64,000 nucleotides of DNA from Myxococcota bacterium (GTDB lineage Bacteria; Myxococcota_A; Polyangia; Polyangiales; Houyiibacteriaceae). Of the stretch, positions 1-9,212 are shown in pieces. The position numbers were made by a program, and so were the translations under genes. The notes below the pieces were generated by a model that ran no database searches, was not told where the DNA came from, and was given only the letters and a program-made list of their open reading frames with translations. The stretch is taken from positions 1-64,000 of the forward strand of contig JANQQS010000013.1 of NCBI GenBank assembly GCA_028284955.1, read 5' to 3'. Within the stretch, counting starts at the first letter, position 1; each line of letters opens with the position of its first letter.

Positions 1-156
1 CTTCATCCGCGCCGTGAGCCACCCCTTCCGGTGGTCAAAGTTCTTCCCCGTCCCCCGGTCCTCCCCGCACAAAAACGCGCGACGAACACAACGCGAGACG
101 CAGTGATAATACGGCGTCGAATCCACGCTTACCTGGTCACATCGAGCTACCGTCAT
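1..156 (-). CDS. REP-associated tyrosine transposase (RAYT), N-terminal part
   Basis: The first 52 codons of a gene that continues past the left edge, read from an ATG at 156 with a GGGAG ribosome-binding site just upstream. The translation contains TPYYHCVSRCVRRAFLCGED followed by a TGKxFDHRKGW segment, the usual N-terminal signature of Y1 (HUH-superfamily) transposases of the REP-associated group. The HUH and catalytic tyrosine motifs would lie beyond the window, so activity cannot be judged. Such genes are usually single-copy domesticated elements that act on short palindromic repeats; family knowledge only. It sits just downstream of the immunity gene of the toxin operon, on the same strand. 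I cannot exclude a truncated copy. Confidence 0.75.
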   Translation of the reverse strand, partial: MTVARCDQVSVDSTPYYHCVSRCVRRAFLCGEDRGTGKNFDHRKGWLTARMK

Positions 157-457
157 CTCGTCTCCCAACGATTTCAAGCACCCTAGCAGCGGGTCCGGAG
201 GGCGCAAGTTATTATGGGTGTCCTTGTATTTTCCGTGGAGTCGGGAGTGTGGGCGTCGAGCGTCGTTGCTGAGGAGGTCCGCGAAGACCCGAGTGTGGCT
301 GCTTTCTCGGCGGTGGTCTTGAGCGTTCGAGGAGGTGTTCCCTCAACCCCTCTTGCCGATTGCCGACTGCCAAGCCGAAAACGCTCAAGCGCCCTGTGGC
401 TTGGAAACCGGTGATGTGCTGTGGGACGTGCCGGTGGGTGCGTGGTGAGTTTGGTGG
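157..457. other. Intergenic stretch with one inverted repeat
   Basis: No convincing gene lies between the immunity gene and the transposase gene. The only structure noted is a perfect 10-bp inverted repeat, CTTGAGCGTT at 318-327 and AACGCTCAAG at 380-389, separated by about 52 bases. There are also small direct repeats (GCCGATTGCC/GCCGACTGCC) around 354-370. This could be a terminator-type structure for the toxin operon or a relic of REP-like DNA beside the transposase. No T-tract supports an intrinsic terminator. Confidence 0.4.
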
Positions 458-976
458 CTACTCCGGTTCGGAGGCTGTCTCGGGAATCAGGTCTTCGAGC
501 TCCTCCTCGCTGTACTCGATCAGAACTTGAGCGTGCTTGGGAGCGCCGAAGGCGTCGGCGAGGACCGCAAGTATTGAGCGTACCGTCTGGGCGTCAGTGG
601 CACGCGGCAACTCCGACAGTCCGAGCTCTGCCAACTCGCGGATAGCGGTCTGGTAGTCCGAGAGAGCCCAGTCGGGCACTTCGGGATTGCCGGGTTTACG
701 CCGGGCCACATCTACCGAGGCGACCAGCGCGTAGGCGTTCCAGTCAACGGCGCCTCGAAGCCGGTAAATCCGGACAACATGAGGGACAGCCACATAGGAA
801 CCTGGGCCAACATCGCCTTGATGGTACATCTCCTCCCAGAGAGCATCCCACGCTGCCTGCGGAGTGGAAGTTGTCTCCAGCTCGCGTAGGAGCGGTCGGA
901 GATCGGTTGGCGTCTGGTAACCAGCCTGGAGATCGGACCACCTCGGATCGTCGAAGCTCAGCACGTCTACTCCCAT
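458..976 (-). CDS. Putative immunity protein for the RHS deaminase toxin
   Basis: A 172-residue soluble, acidic protein with no signal peptide. I chose the ATG at 976 because it overlaps the stop of the RHS gene (TAG at 967-969), giving a 10-base overlap typical of translational coupling between toxin and immunity genes; an in-frame start at 1042 would lie deep inside the toxin tip. The sequence is predicted to be mostly helical and contains a WDALWEEMYHQGDVG-x-SYVAVPHVVRI stretch, a pattern I associate with HEAT-like bacterial immunity proteins. Position directly behind an RHS gene with a C-terminal toxin domain is the main evidence. It would act in the cytoplasm by binding the deaminase. 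The exact immunity family is not recognised. Confidence 0.65.
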   Translation of the reverse strand: MGVDVLSFDDPRWSDLQAGYQTPTDLRPLLRELETTSTPQAAWDALWEEMYHQGDVGPGSYVAVPHVVRIYRLRGAVDWNAYALVASVDVARRKPGNPEVPDWALSDYQTAIRELAELGLSELPRATDAQTVRSILAVLADAFGAPKHAQVLIEYSEEELEDLIPETASEPE

Positions 977-3900
977 GTTGCCGTAGTTGGACTTGTTAGC
1001 CTGCCCCCGCTTTCTTCGATAGCAGTCTGGCAGTTTGGGCAAATTCGACGGCTCACTCCCATCGCTCTTGGGGTTACGCCGGAACCTTCGGCTGCCCTCA
1101 ATGCGGTAACTTCTGCGTGGGCGCCGGGCAGCCTGGCAGCGGTCTCGCCGGGCCGGAGCGCCGCTCGCTGCGCCGGGTTCAAATCGCGTGCGCCGCCGGC
1201 CACGATGTCCTCCCCCGAAGTTCGCAAGACCGCTGTTGTTCGCTGCCTTGCGGCGATGGGGTCGAGCACGCTGTGTACTTCGCCCGCTCTCGCTTCGAGG
1301 GCGGCTCCTCCCCCTGAGGCTACATGTGTCGCCGCGTTCGCGGCATCATCTGCAGATGAGCTGGCTAAGGCAAGCTCATCTGCAAAATTACCAAGATTTG
1401 GTCCAGCGGCCGCTCGAGCACCTGCGATCCCCTCCAACGCTATGGGGATCAAAAATAGCGCGGCACCCGCTACGCCCACCATGATGTTCTTTGCCGTGCT
1501 TGCCGCACAACTCGTGCACCGACCCCCGTTGATGCCATTCGGGTCTGTGCCACTCAGCTCGTTGCCAAAACCGCTGATCGTTGACATCAGATTGGCGAAA
1601 TCAGCAGCCGCGCCTCGCTGTTTTAGCTCGAGAGTAAGCGCGTCTTCCAGGCTCATCGGAGCGTCTGGCGAGTGCTTGAATAACGTCGCACCTTGATCCG
1701 CAAGATTATTTAGCTGGTCGCGACTCATCGACGGAATCGAGTTCGGTGTTTCCGCCCCTGGCATCACTGCGAAAACTTGGTCAGGCTGCATACCGTCGAC
1801 GCCACTCCGAACCGGGACCGCATCGTCCACTGCATCCAACCCCAAAGGATCCACTGCTTGCAGCAAGTTCCCACTCACATAGTGGTACGAATTCAACGCC
1901 TCCCCACCTCCGGCGGCATGCACATGCAGCGGATCCGGAGAAGCCCATCTTCCGATGCGCGGGATCAAGTACCGCTCACCGAAGTACACCAACCCGACTT
2001 CCTCATCGGCTTCTTTGCCCGTGAAGCCAATGGGCTCGAGTTGGTAGCTTTGCTCCTGGGTGGTGAGGTGGGTTTCGCGGGCGCCGTTGGGGTAGTAGGT
2101 GGCGGTTTCTAGAAGTTCGCCGGAGGCGAGGTCGGCGACGGCGGTGGTGGTGCCTAGGAGGTCGCCGAGGTTGGTGGTGATGCGGTGGTTTCGGTCTAGG
2201 CCGGCGGCGGGGGTGCCGGGGTTCCAGACGATGCGGGCGCCGGCGAGGAGGTATTGGGTCTCGGTGCCTAGAGTAGAGGAGGCTTGGTAGGTGGTTTGGG
2301 CGGGGTTTTGGGTGAGGCCGCGGCGTTCGTAGTCGCCGGGGTAGATGTATAGGGCGATGGCTTGTGGAGGGTCGTCGCCGTCTGGGTTCTGGTCGCGGGT
2401 TTGTTTGTGGGTGCGGACGTTGCCGGCGTCGTAGCGGTAGCGCTGGCGCACGGCGAGTTGCCATTCGGCGGATGCACCGCCCGCGTTCATGCGGTCGTAG
2501 CGTCTGGCCTCGGAGAGGCGGTTGAGTTCGTCCCAGCGGTATTGGTAGTGTTGTTCGTTGGCGCAGCGGCAGTTTGCGCGCAGGGTTTGGTCGCGGTCTT
2601 GGTAGGTGCCGGCTTGGGGGTCGGCGCAGGCGGTTTCGCTGCGGTCGCGGCATTGCGCGTGCACCGTCATGGAGACTGCATTGCCGCCTTCGCCGTAGTT
2701 GAGGGAGACCCAGCCGCCTCGATCAAGATCGGGATCCATATCGCCGGCGCCATCCGCGGCGCGAATGTTGGAAGCGAAGTATAGGGCGCTCGGGCGCAGG
2801 TCTCCGCCGGCGCTGGTGTTGCCGAAGCCGTTGCCTAGGTCGGGGCCGAGGGCTCGCTCGTAGAAGGACTGCGCGTCGTCGGTCCATTCGACCATGTTGC
2901 TGAGCCAATCGTAGGTGTAGACGAGGTCGACCACGCGGCTGTCGGGCAGCGCGGGCAGCATGGGGGCGGGCTTTCGGCGCATGGGGTCGCGGGCGAGGTG
3001 GTCTTCGCCGTCGTCGTTCATGCGGGTGCGTTCGGCGCGCCAGTCGGTGGCTTCGTCGGCTTCGAGGTAGGCGCCGTCTTCTTGGGCGTAGCGGGTGTGC
3101 ACGCCGATGACGCGGTAGAGGGCGTCGTGCTGGACGAGTTGTTCGGCGGGGCGGTGGCCGGCGGGCCATTCTTCGGCGGGGCGAGCGTCGAGGGTGCGCT
3201 TGAGGTTGCTGGCGGTGTCCCATTGGTAGCGGTAGTCGTGCAGCGTGGTGACGCCGCAAAGCTCGGGCGTCGCGGTCGCGCCGCGGACGCAGGTCGGGGT
3301 TCGCTCGGCGCGATGTCGAACCGGGCGCAGACGCGCGTCGTAGTTGCGTACCGCAAAGGGCACTCCGGTCGTATCGGCGAGCCCGTATTCGGTGCGCACG
3401 GGGAGGCGATCAGCGCTGTAGGTCTGCCGGCGAATGATGGGATAGTCGGCCACCGATGCGTCTCCAGCGGAGATCGTGAGCACGGTGCGGGCAGGCAGCA
3501 TGCGGCGGTTGTAGATGAGCGATGCGCTGAGCACGGGGGCTGGCCCGGTGCCGCCCAGTGTTTCCCAATCAGGGTCGGGGGGCAGCTCCATGCTTACAGG
3601 GCGGCCGATGTGGTCGTAGCGCGTTCTGCTCACGTAGGTATGCGCTTCGTCAAACGCGCGCGTGCCTGCAGGCGGAGGCTGGTCGCCAACGATGGCAGGT
3701 GGGTCGGTCAGCGTTTCAGGCGCCTCGCCCGCGGCGGGAATCATGGCCATTTGGCGCGCCGACTGAATCGCTTGGCCGCGCTGGTCGTAGATGATGCGGG
3801 TGCGCTGGCCGCGATCGCTGCTCGCCGTGGGGCGACCGCGGTCAAAGCTCGCCGGCTGAGCGGGCAAGGCGCTGGCCCAGGGAGGCGGCGCGTCGAAGTA

Positions 3901-6900
3901 GTAACGCGCGTCTACGCGCTGCTCGACCCCGATCAATCCCAAGCCGATGGCGTCGGCGGGCACGCTTTCGTCGGGCTCGTCGCCTGCGCTCTGGGATTCG
4001 GCGCATTGCACATAGTCTTCGCCAATCGGCCGGCCCGAGTGGTCGTAGTAGAGGTTTTGGCCGCAGCCGCGAGGATCGCGCACGGCCACCAAGTCGCTCA
4101 CGGTGTTGAATAGGTAGCGCCAGGTCGCGCCGGAGCTGGGCGAATCGGTGTCGGGGTCGGTGCTGGCGAGACGACGGCCTTGGCTATCGTAGAAGAAGGT
4201 TCGATTCAAGACGCGCGGACGGCCGCTGCCGTCTGCGACGGGAGGAGCGCCTACTCCATCGCTGGCGGTTTGCGCGCGGGTCAGGCGTACGACCGCGTTG
4301 TCGGCGCGATAGGTGCTGAAGAGCCGGTGGTATTCGGTGTCGGTGCGCTCCGGGGTGCGCTGGCGAAGCACTTGGTCGACGGTGCGGCCGTGCCCGTCCA
4401 CGCGGGTGGTGGTGCAGGTACCGCCGAAGAGGCTGCCCGCTTGCAAGTCGAGCGGGTCGCATACGTCGGTCGAGAGCGCGCGATAGAAGGTGCGCGATAC
4501 GCTACCGTCGCGCTCCACCCCGCGCACCTCGCGGCCAAACGCGTCGTAGGCCATGTCGACATAGGGCTGCGCGGGCACGGCCACGGCCTCCAGAGGCGTA
4601 TGCTCGCCGGCGATGTCGCCGTATTGCTGGTTGTTGAACGTGCGCACTGGGGTGCCGCGCGCGGAATAGAGCTGCACGCCCGATTGCTCCCAGCTGCTGT
4701 TTTCAGCGCGCGTCATGGTGGCGCGGGCGCGGCCCAGGCCGTCGACGTACGCATACGACTGAATGAGCTCGTCGGCGCTGCAGTCGTCGTTGCCTTCGTT
4801 TTGTACGCTGCGCACAAAGCTCACCGGCAAGCCGTTCGGTACGAGCTCATAGTAAAAACGATGGGTAGGTTTGTCGCCCATATCGCAGGCGGCGACGCGT
4901 GGCGGAGCGAGAAAGGTAAGCCGAGCTAAGCCGTCGTAGCCAACGCGCGTGGTTTGTTGGTTGGCGTCGGTGGCCGACAGGAGCACGCCGAAGCCTCGGT
5001 CCCAGGCGGCAGAGGTCGTGAGCATGCAAAAGGCGCCGCTCGTGCCGCGGTCACAAAAATCTTGAGCGCCCTGACCCACCGCGGTGGATTCGCGCAGCGG
5101 CAGATGCGCGTAGGCCGGGTCGTAGGCGACTTCGGCAAAGCGCAGGCAGCCCGATGCGCCGAGGCGCAAATCGGCTCCCGCGCAGCTCGCCACCGCGTTG
5201 CCCCAGCTGTCGTAGCGCGAGGATGATTCAAGCGGCATGACGGCGGGCTGCGCGAGCGAGGCGGCGCCTGCGTCGTCGCCACCAAAGTCAAACGTTTGGG
5301 GGGCGCGCGCAGTGTTCACCGCATACAGCGCGTCGCCGGTCTGCGGGTCGTACTGCTGAGCCTGTTCGCCCAGCCGCTCGGCGCTCCCATGCCCGGTTAC
5401 GAAGCTCGACGCAGTACGCCAAATCCACCGCCCGCCGTCATTCAGCAATACGGGCTCGGTATGAGACACGATCTCTTCGGAATATGCTCTGGGACCAGAG
5501 TCGCGCTCGTCTTTGAGACGACCGTGCGCAGTTTGTCGGCGCACGTGGCCGAGGTTATCGACGAGGTCAGTGGTGGTGCGCGTCCAAGCCCAACGCGCTC
5601 CGCGTACGATGGCCATATTGGTGGTTTCGAGTTCCGCCGCAGCCGCGCCGCCGCCCGGAGGCACCGCTTCAAAGCGCAGCCAGGGCAGCTCTTGCGCGCC
5701 GCCACCGGGCGCAAAGCCGGCCACGTCGTAGCGAAACTCGTCGGTCTGAGAAACAAACGCGTAGGATATGAAGCGGCCGTCCAAGCCCGTCGCAAGCTGG
5801 CGCACGGTGCAAGCCGCATGCGCGGTGGAGAGATAGCGGCCTGCGTCGTCGAACGTTTCGGTAAGCCAGGTGCGGCCCTTCAGGGCTTCGTTTGGGTTTT
5901 CGGCCAACCGATCGGTGGCGATTTGGTTGGGGCGCCGGCCTTGGTGAAAGCGCGTGCGCGTCCACTGGGTCGGGTGATTCGCGTCGCCGATCGCGCGCGC
6001 GTCGGCCGCGCCAAAGCCACGAAACTCTTGCTCGATGCCTTCGTAATATCCGTCGTGGTAGGCAAACTCCGTACGCACGCGGTTGTCGACCTGGCCGCCG
6101 CTCCGCCCTCCACTATTGAGCTGGCCAAACTGGTCGTTGGTGGTCACGGCGCGCACCACCGAAGAGATCACAGGGCTGCCGCCGCTGCGGTACGCACATT
6201 CTCCCGCGCGATCTTCGAGCAAGCTGTCGCATTCCCCGCGTACGCGGCTCCAGGTAAACCGATCGCAGTCGGAGCTTTGACACGAGCTCGCGTCCTCGAG
6301 GTCGGCCAAGTAGTCGTCGGCGCTCGAGCCGTATTCGATGGTGGTGAGCGCGCCGAGCCCGTTTTGCACCGCGGTCAGCAAGCGCGGGCGACGGCCGCCG
6401 GCCAAGTCGAGATATTGCCAGCGGCCCGCGTTTCCATAAATGAGGTCGGTGGTGCTTGAGCCGTCGAGGTCGGCAAAGCGAATGCGAGGCGAAAAATCTG
6501 GCGCAAAAGGAGACGAGACCGTGATGCGCGAGGTAAAGCCACGGCCGGCTTCGTTGAACCACACGTCGAGCTCACGAAAACGGACCTGAATCACGTCGGC
6601 GGCACCATCCATGTTGATGTCGCTCAAAAACACATGGCTCAGCTCGGGGTTGAGCTCGGGGGGCGCCCGACGCATGGCCACCGCGCGACCCGCGCCTTGT
6701 CCTCGCGCGCAGGAGGATGGGCCGACGCCCCACAGCGCATCGCCGCGCCCCGGCCAATACACCAGCCGCCCCCGCCGAAGGCGCACAATGTCTTGCACGC
6801 CGTCTCCGTTCATGTCGGCGAGGCGCACTTCGGAATCGGCAAAGTCGATCGGGGTGCCGTCTTGAAGCAGACAGGTTTCAATCGGGTCGGCCGAAAGCCG

Positions 6901-9150
6901 CCACGCCGCGCCGTCCCAACGGGCCTGGCCAAAGCGCCCTTCTCCTCCGGGCACCCAGCCCAAGTTGAGCCAGGTCTGCATCCCCGTGCCCGTGGTGCGC
7001 ACGACGTCGATCAGGTGGTCATTGTTGACGTCCCATACCTGATAGTGGCTGGCGTCGCGCGCCAAATCGATGCGCGGGTCGCTGCCGAGCTGATCGAGAG
7101 ACACCCGGGCATACGTCCAGCGCCAGCCCTGCGCGCGAGGAGACACCGCCGCGATTTCTTCTTCGGCCGCACGCGTGGGCGTAAACCAGCCGTAGCGATC
7201 GAGACGGGGAATGTGCAAGAAGTCGCTGCGGCCGTCGCCCTCAACGTCCATGCCCACGATATTGGGATTGTCGAAAGAAAGAATGTCGGCGAGGCCCGGA
7301 TCCATCGGCATGGGCACCGGCGCAGAAAACGTCGCCCCTTGGCCCGCCGGCTCGGCTCCTTCGCCGGCAAAACCATTAAAAAATACGCCTACCGCAGGCG
7401 CGCCGCGCGACGTGCGGTAGCGCGCCGGGTCGGTCACCACGACATCGGGCAAGCCGTCTGAGTTCACATCAAAGAGGCCGGTGCGCGCGGAATCGACCGA
7501 TACACTCGGGCTCGCGGCCACATTGCGCACCGCGTTGTCGACGCCGCCAAAACCGGCGATGCTCGGGCCGCCGGTCGGCATGCGCGAATACTCAAACGTC
7601 ATCGCCGGCAGCAAGCGGCCTACGATTGCGTCGCCGAGCGCCGATTCGGGAAGCCTGGTGGCGACGAATACTTCCGACGCGCCGTCGACTCGGTCCGGGC
7701 GCCCTTCCACCTGCACGCTGGCGAGCAGAGAATGAAACGAGAGCGGGTCGTAGCGCAGGTGGTAGCGCCGCACCAAGAAGCGCGCGCCGAGTTCCTCTTC
7801 GGCGGCCGAGACCGTGATTCGATGGAGGCGCAACGCTTTGCTCCTCCGCCATCCCGGAAGGTAGCTGTCAAACACGTCTTCGCGCCCCTCGTAGGCGAGC
7901 TGAACGCGAGCGCCGTATTGCGCGAGCGGCGCGGTGCATGCGCGCTGCGCGGCTGGGCTTGGGCCCGCGCAGCTTGCCGGCGAGAGATAGTACGCTTCCG
8001 CTAGGTAGCGCTCGCCCTCCGATTCAAAATAGCGATAATACACCGCAGACCCATGAGGGTCGCTCATGCGGGTCAGGTGCCAGCGAAAGATGCGGCCCTC
8101 GCCTCGATCAAACTCGCTCTCCAGCGCCGCGCGCGCATCCAAATCGGCCGGCCCCTCGCCCTCCGGCAACAAGCCAAAGTCAAAACGCGTGCCGTCTTTT
8201 CCTTGCACCACCCAGCGGCGCGCATCGGGGGCACGAAAAAATCGCATAAACCCGCCTTCGACGCGCGCGCGATATTGCTGCCAGCCCTGCACGTCAGCCA
8301 GCATCGCCGCCGCCGGATAGCCAAACCCCGATTCATCCACCCGGGCCATGGCCGCGCTGTCGACCGGCACCAGCTCTTGGCCGCCATTGTAGAGAAAGCG
8401 GTCTTCCTCCTCGTGCCAAACAGGCTCATCTTGATGGCGCGGCAGCCCGCGATCCGTCTGGCGAGAAATGAACGGCACGCCCAAGTTCCAGCCAATACCT
8501 ACACAACTGTTGCCGCCGGTAGACGCGTACGACAGCGCAAGCGTCGGCTGCACACCCGCGCGCCCGGGCGGCAGCGCAATGGGCACGTTGAAGGTGGCCG
8601 TGCCAGAAGAGAGCACCGGCGCAAACGATTCCCCCATGCCTTCCACCGAGCCTTCGGCATCAGGCAGCGAAATCGATTGTGGCGCCACCGCGCTTTCGGT
8701 TTGCGCGGCCGGGCCAGATACCGGCTCAGCGCCACCCGTGCGCAAATCGAACACGTCAGTGGAAGAGGACGAGGTAGCAAGCGACGACGACGACGTGGAC
8801 ATCAAGCGATCCGATGTCCCCGCGTGTGGCGCGGACGTCATTGGCTGAGACGCTTCCGGCTGCGACGCGCGAGCAGTCCCAACGGGAGCCTGCGCGGCGT
8901 TGTCGCCGCCCGCGAGGGACACCGAACGCGCGACGTCGGCAGACGAATCCTGAACCGAAACGTTCGACTCGTCGCGGCCCTGAGCTTGCGCCCGCTGCGC
9001 CCAGGACCAGCCGGTGGTGAACGCGACCAGAGGAACGAGCGTTGCAGCAGTCACTCGATAAACCCGGCCTGCTCGACAAACTCTGCGCACTCGACAAACC
9101 GTGCCGATCCGCTTGCGCGATTCGTTCGTTGCTGTTGAGAATGTGCTCAT
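967..9150 (-). CDS. Secreted SpvB/TcdB/RHS shell protein with C-terminal deaminase-fold toxin
   Basis: A 2727-residue protein. The start at 9150 is set by a strong GGAGGA site 5-7 bases upstream; a GTG at 9285 would overlap the previous gene. Layout by approximate residue: Sec-type signal peptide with a long basic n-region (1-57); Ser-rich linker; SpvB-like N-terminal domain (about 160-400); FG-GAP/VCBS-type repeats (about 555-970); TcdB-middle-like region; YD/RHS repeats (about 1400-2350); RHS core with GERYLIPRIGRWASPDPL and the DPLGLD cleavage-type motif ending near 2439; then a 288-residue variable tip. The tip ends in HAEV (H2678, E2680) and ICPNC (C2704, C2707), the zinc and catalytic pattern of the cytidine-deaminase fold. 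SpvB plus TcdB plus RHS is the TcB-TcC arrangement of Tc toxins, here with a signal peptide. The base sequence (DNA, RNA or nucleotide) attacked by the tip cannot be told. The gene overlaps its immunity gene. Confidence 0.85.
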   Translation of the reverse strand: MSTFSTATNESRKRIGTVCRVRRVCRAGRVYRVTAATLVPLVAFTTGWSWAQRAQAQGRDESNVSVQDSSADVARSVSLAGGDNAAQAPVGTARASQPEASQPMTSAPHAGTSDRLMSTSSSSLATSSSSTDVFDLRTGGAEPVSGPAAQTESAVAPQSISLPDAEGSVEGMGESFAPVLSSGTATFNVPIALPPGRAGVQPTLALSYASTGGNSCVGIGWNLGVPFISRQTDRGLPRHQDEPVWHEEEDRFLYNGGQELVPVDSAAMARVDESGFGYPAAAMLADVQGWQQYRARVEGGFMRFFRAPDARRWVVQGKDGTRFDFGLLPEGEGPADLDARAALESEFDRGEGRIFRWHLTRMSDPHGSAVYYRYFESEGERYLAEAYYLSPASCAGPSPAAQRACTAPLAQYGARVQLAYEGREDVFDSYLPGWRRSKALRLHRITVSAAEEELGARFLVRRYHLRYDPLSFHSLLASVQVEGRPDRVDGASEVFVATRLPESALGDAIVGRLLPAMTFEYSRMPTGGPSIAGFGGVDNAVRNVAASPSVSVDSARTGLFDVNSDGLPDVVVTDPARYRTSRGAPAVGVFFNGFAGEGAEPAGQGATFSAPVPMPMDPGLADILSFDNPNIVGMDVEGDGRSDFLHIPRLDRYGWFTPTRAAEEEIAAVSPRAQGWRWTYARVSLDQLGSDPRIDLARDASHYQVWDVNNDHLIDVVRTTGTGMQTWLNLGWVPGGEGRFGQARWDGAAWRLSADPIETCLLQDGTPIDFADSEVRLADMNGDGVQDIVRLRRGRLVYWPGRGDALWGVGPSSCARGQGAGRAVAMRRAPPELNPELSHVFLSDINMDGAADVIQVRFRELDVWFNEAGRGFTSRITVSSPFAPDFSPRIRFADLDGSSTTDLIYGNAGRWQYLDLAGGRRPRLLTAVQNGLGALTTIEYGSSADDYLADLEDASSCQSSDCDRFTWSRVRGECDSLLEDRAGECAYRSGGSPVISSVVRAVTTNDQFGQLNSGGRSGGQVDNRVRTEFAYHDGYYEGIEQEFRGFGAADARAIGDANHPTQWTRTRFHQGRRPNQIATDRLAENPNEALKGRTWLTETFDDAGRYLSTAHAACTVRQLATGLDGRFISYAFVSQTDEFRYDVAGFAPGGGAQELPWLRFEAVPPGGGAAAAELETTNMAIVRGARWAWTRTTTDLVDNLGHVRRQTAHGRLKDERDSGPRAYSEEIVSHTEPVLLNDGGRWIWRTASSFVTGHGSAERLGEQAQQYDPQTGDALYAVNTARAPQTFDFGGDDAGAASLAQPAVMPLESSSRYDSWGNAVASCAGADLRLGASGCLRFAEVAYDPAYAHLPLRESTAVGQGAQDFCDRGTSGAFCMLTTSAAWDRGFGVLLSATDANQQTTRVGYDGLARLTFLAPPRVAACDMGDKPTHRFYYELVPNGLPVSFVRSVQNEGNDDCSADELIQSYAYVDGLGRARATMTRAENSSWEQSGVQLYSARGTPVRTFNNQQYGDIAGEHTPLEAVAVPAQPYVDMAYDAFGREVRGVERDGSVSRTFYRALSTDVCDPLDLQAGSLFGGTCTTTRVDGHGRTVDQVLRQRTPERTDTEYHRLFSTYRADNAVVRLTRAQTASDGVGAPPVADGSGRPRVLNRTFFYDSQGRRLASTDPDTDSPSSGATWRYLFNTVSDLVAVRDPRGCGQNLYYDHSGRPIGEDYVQCAESQSAGDEPDESVPADAIGLGLIGVEQRVDARYYFDAPPPWASALPAQPASFDRGRPTASSDRGQRTRIIYDQRGQAIQSARQMAMIPAAGEAPETLTDPPAIVGDQPPPAGTRAFDEAHTYVSRTRYDHIGRPVSMELPPDPDWETLGGTGPAPVLSASLIYNRRMLPARTVLTISAGDASVADYPIIRRQTYSADRLPVRTEYGLADTTGVPFAVRNYDARLRPVRHRAERTPTCVRGATATPELCGVTTLHDYRYQWDTASNLKRTLDARPAEEWPAGHRPAEQLVQHDALYRVIGVHTRYAQEDGAYLEADEATDWRAERTRMNDDGEDHLARDPMRRKPAPMLPALPDSRVVDLVYTYDWLSNMVEWTDDAQSFYERALGPDLGNGFGNTSAGGDLRPSALYFASNIRAADGAGDMDPDLDRGGWVSLNYGEGGNAVSMTVHAQCRDRSETACADPQAGTYQDRDQTLRANCRCANEQHYQYRWDELNRLSEARRYDRMNAGGASAEWQLAVRQRYRYDAGNVRTHKQTRDQNPDGDDPPQAIALYIYPGDYERRGLTQNPAQTTYQASSTLGTETQYLLAGARIVWNPGTPAAGLDRNHRITTNLGDLLGTTTAVADLASGELLETATYYPNGARETHLTTQEQSYQLEPIGFTGKEADEEVGLVYFGERYLIPRIGRWASPDPLHVHAAGGGEALNSYHYVSGNLLQAVDPLGLDAVDDAVPVRSGVDGMQPDQVFAVMPGAETPNSIPSMSRDQLNNLADQGATLFKHSPDAPMSLEDALTLELKQRGAAADFANLMSTISGFGNELSGTDPNGINGGRCTSCAASTAKNIMVGVAGAALFLIPIALEGIAGARAAAGPNLGNFADELALASSSADDAANAATHVASGGGAALEARAGEVHSVLDPIAARQRTTAVLRTSGEDIVAGGARDLNPAQRAALRPGETAARLPGAHAEVTALRAAEGSGVTPRAMGVSRRICPNCQTAIEESGGRLTSPTTATWE

Positions 9151-9212
9151 CGATTCCTCCCCGACCAGCGCCCTTTCGCCGCCGCGCCCTCCCGCCGCAG
9201 CTCCGCGCGCCT

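Noticed and set aside
2998..4113. Long rightward open frame antisense to the RHS gene
   Set aside because: It is a by-product of the GC-rich codon pattern of the real gene. It has no ribosome-binding site or family motif and is low in hydrophobic-core patterning.
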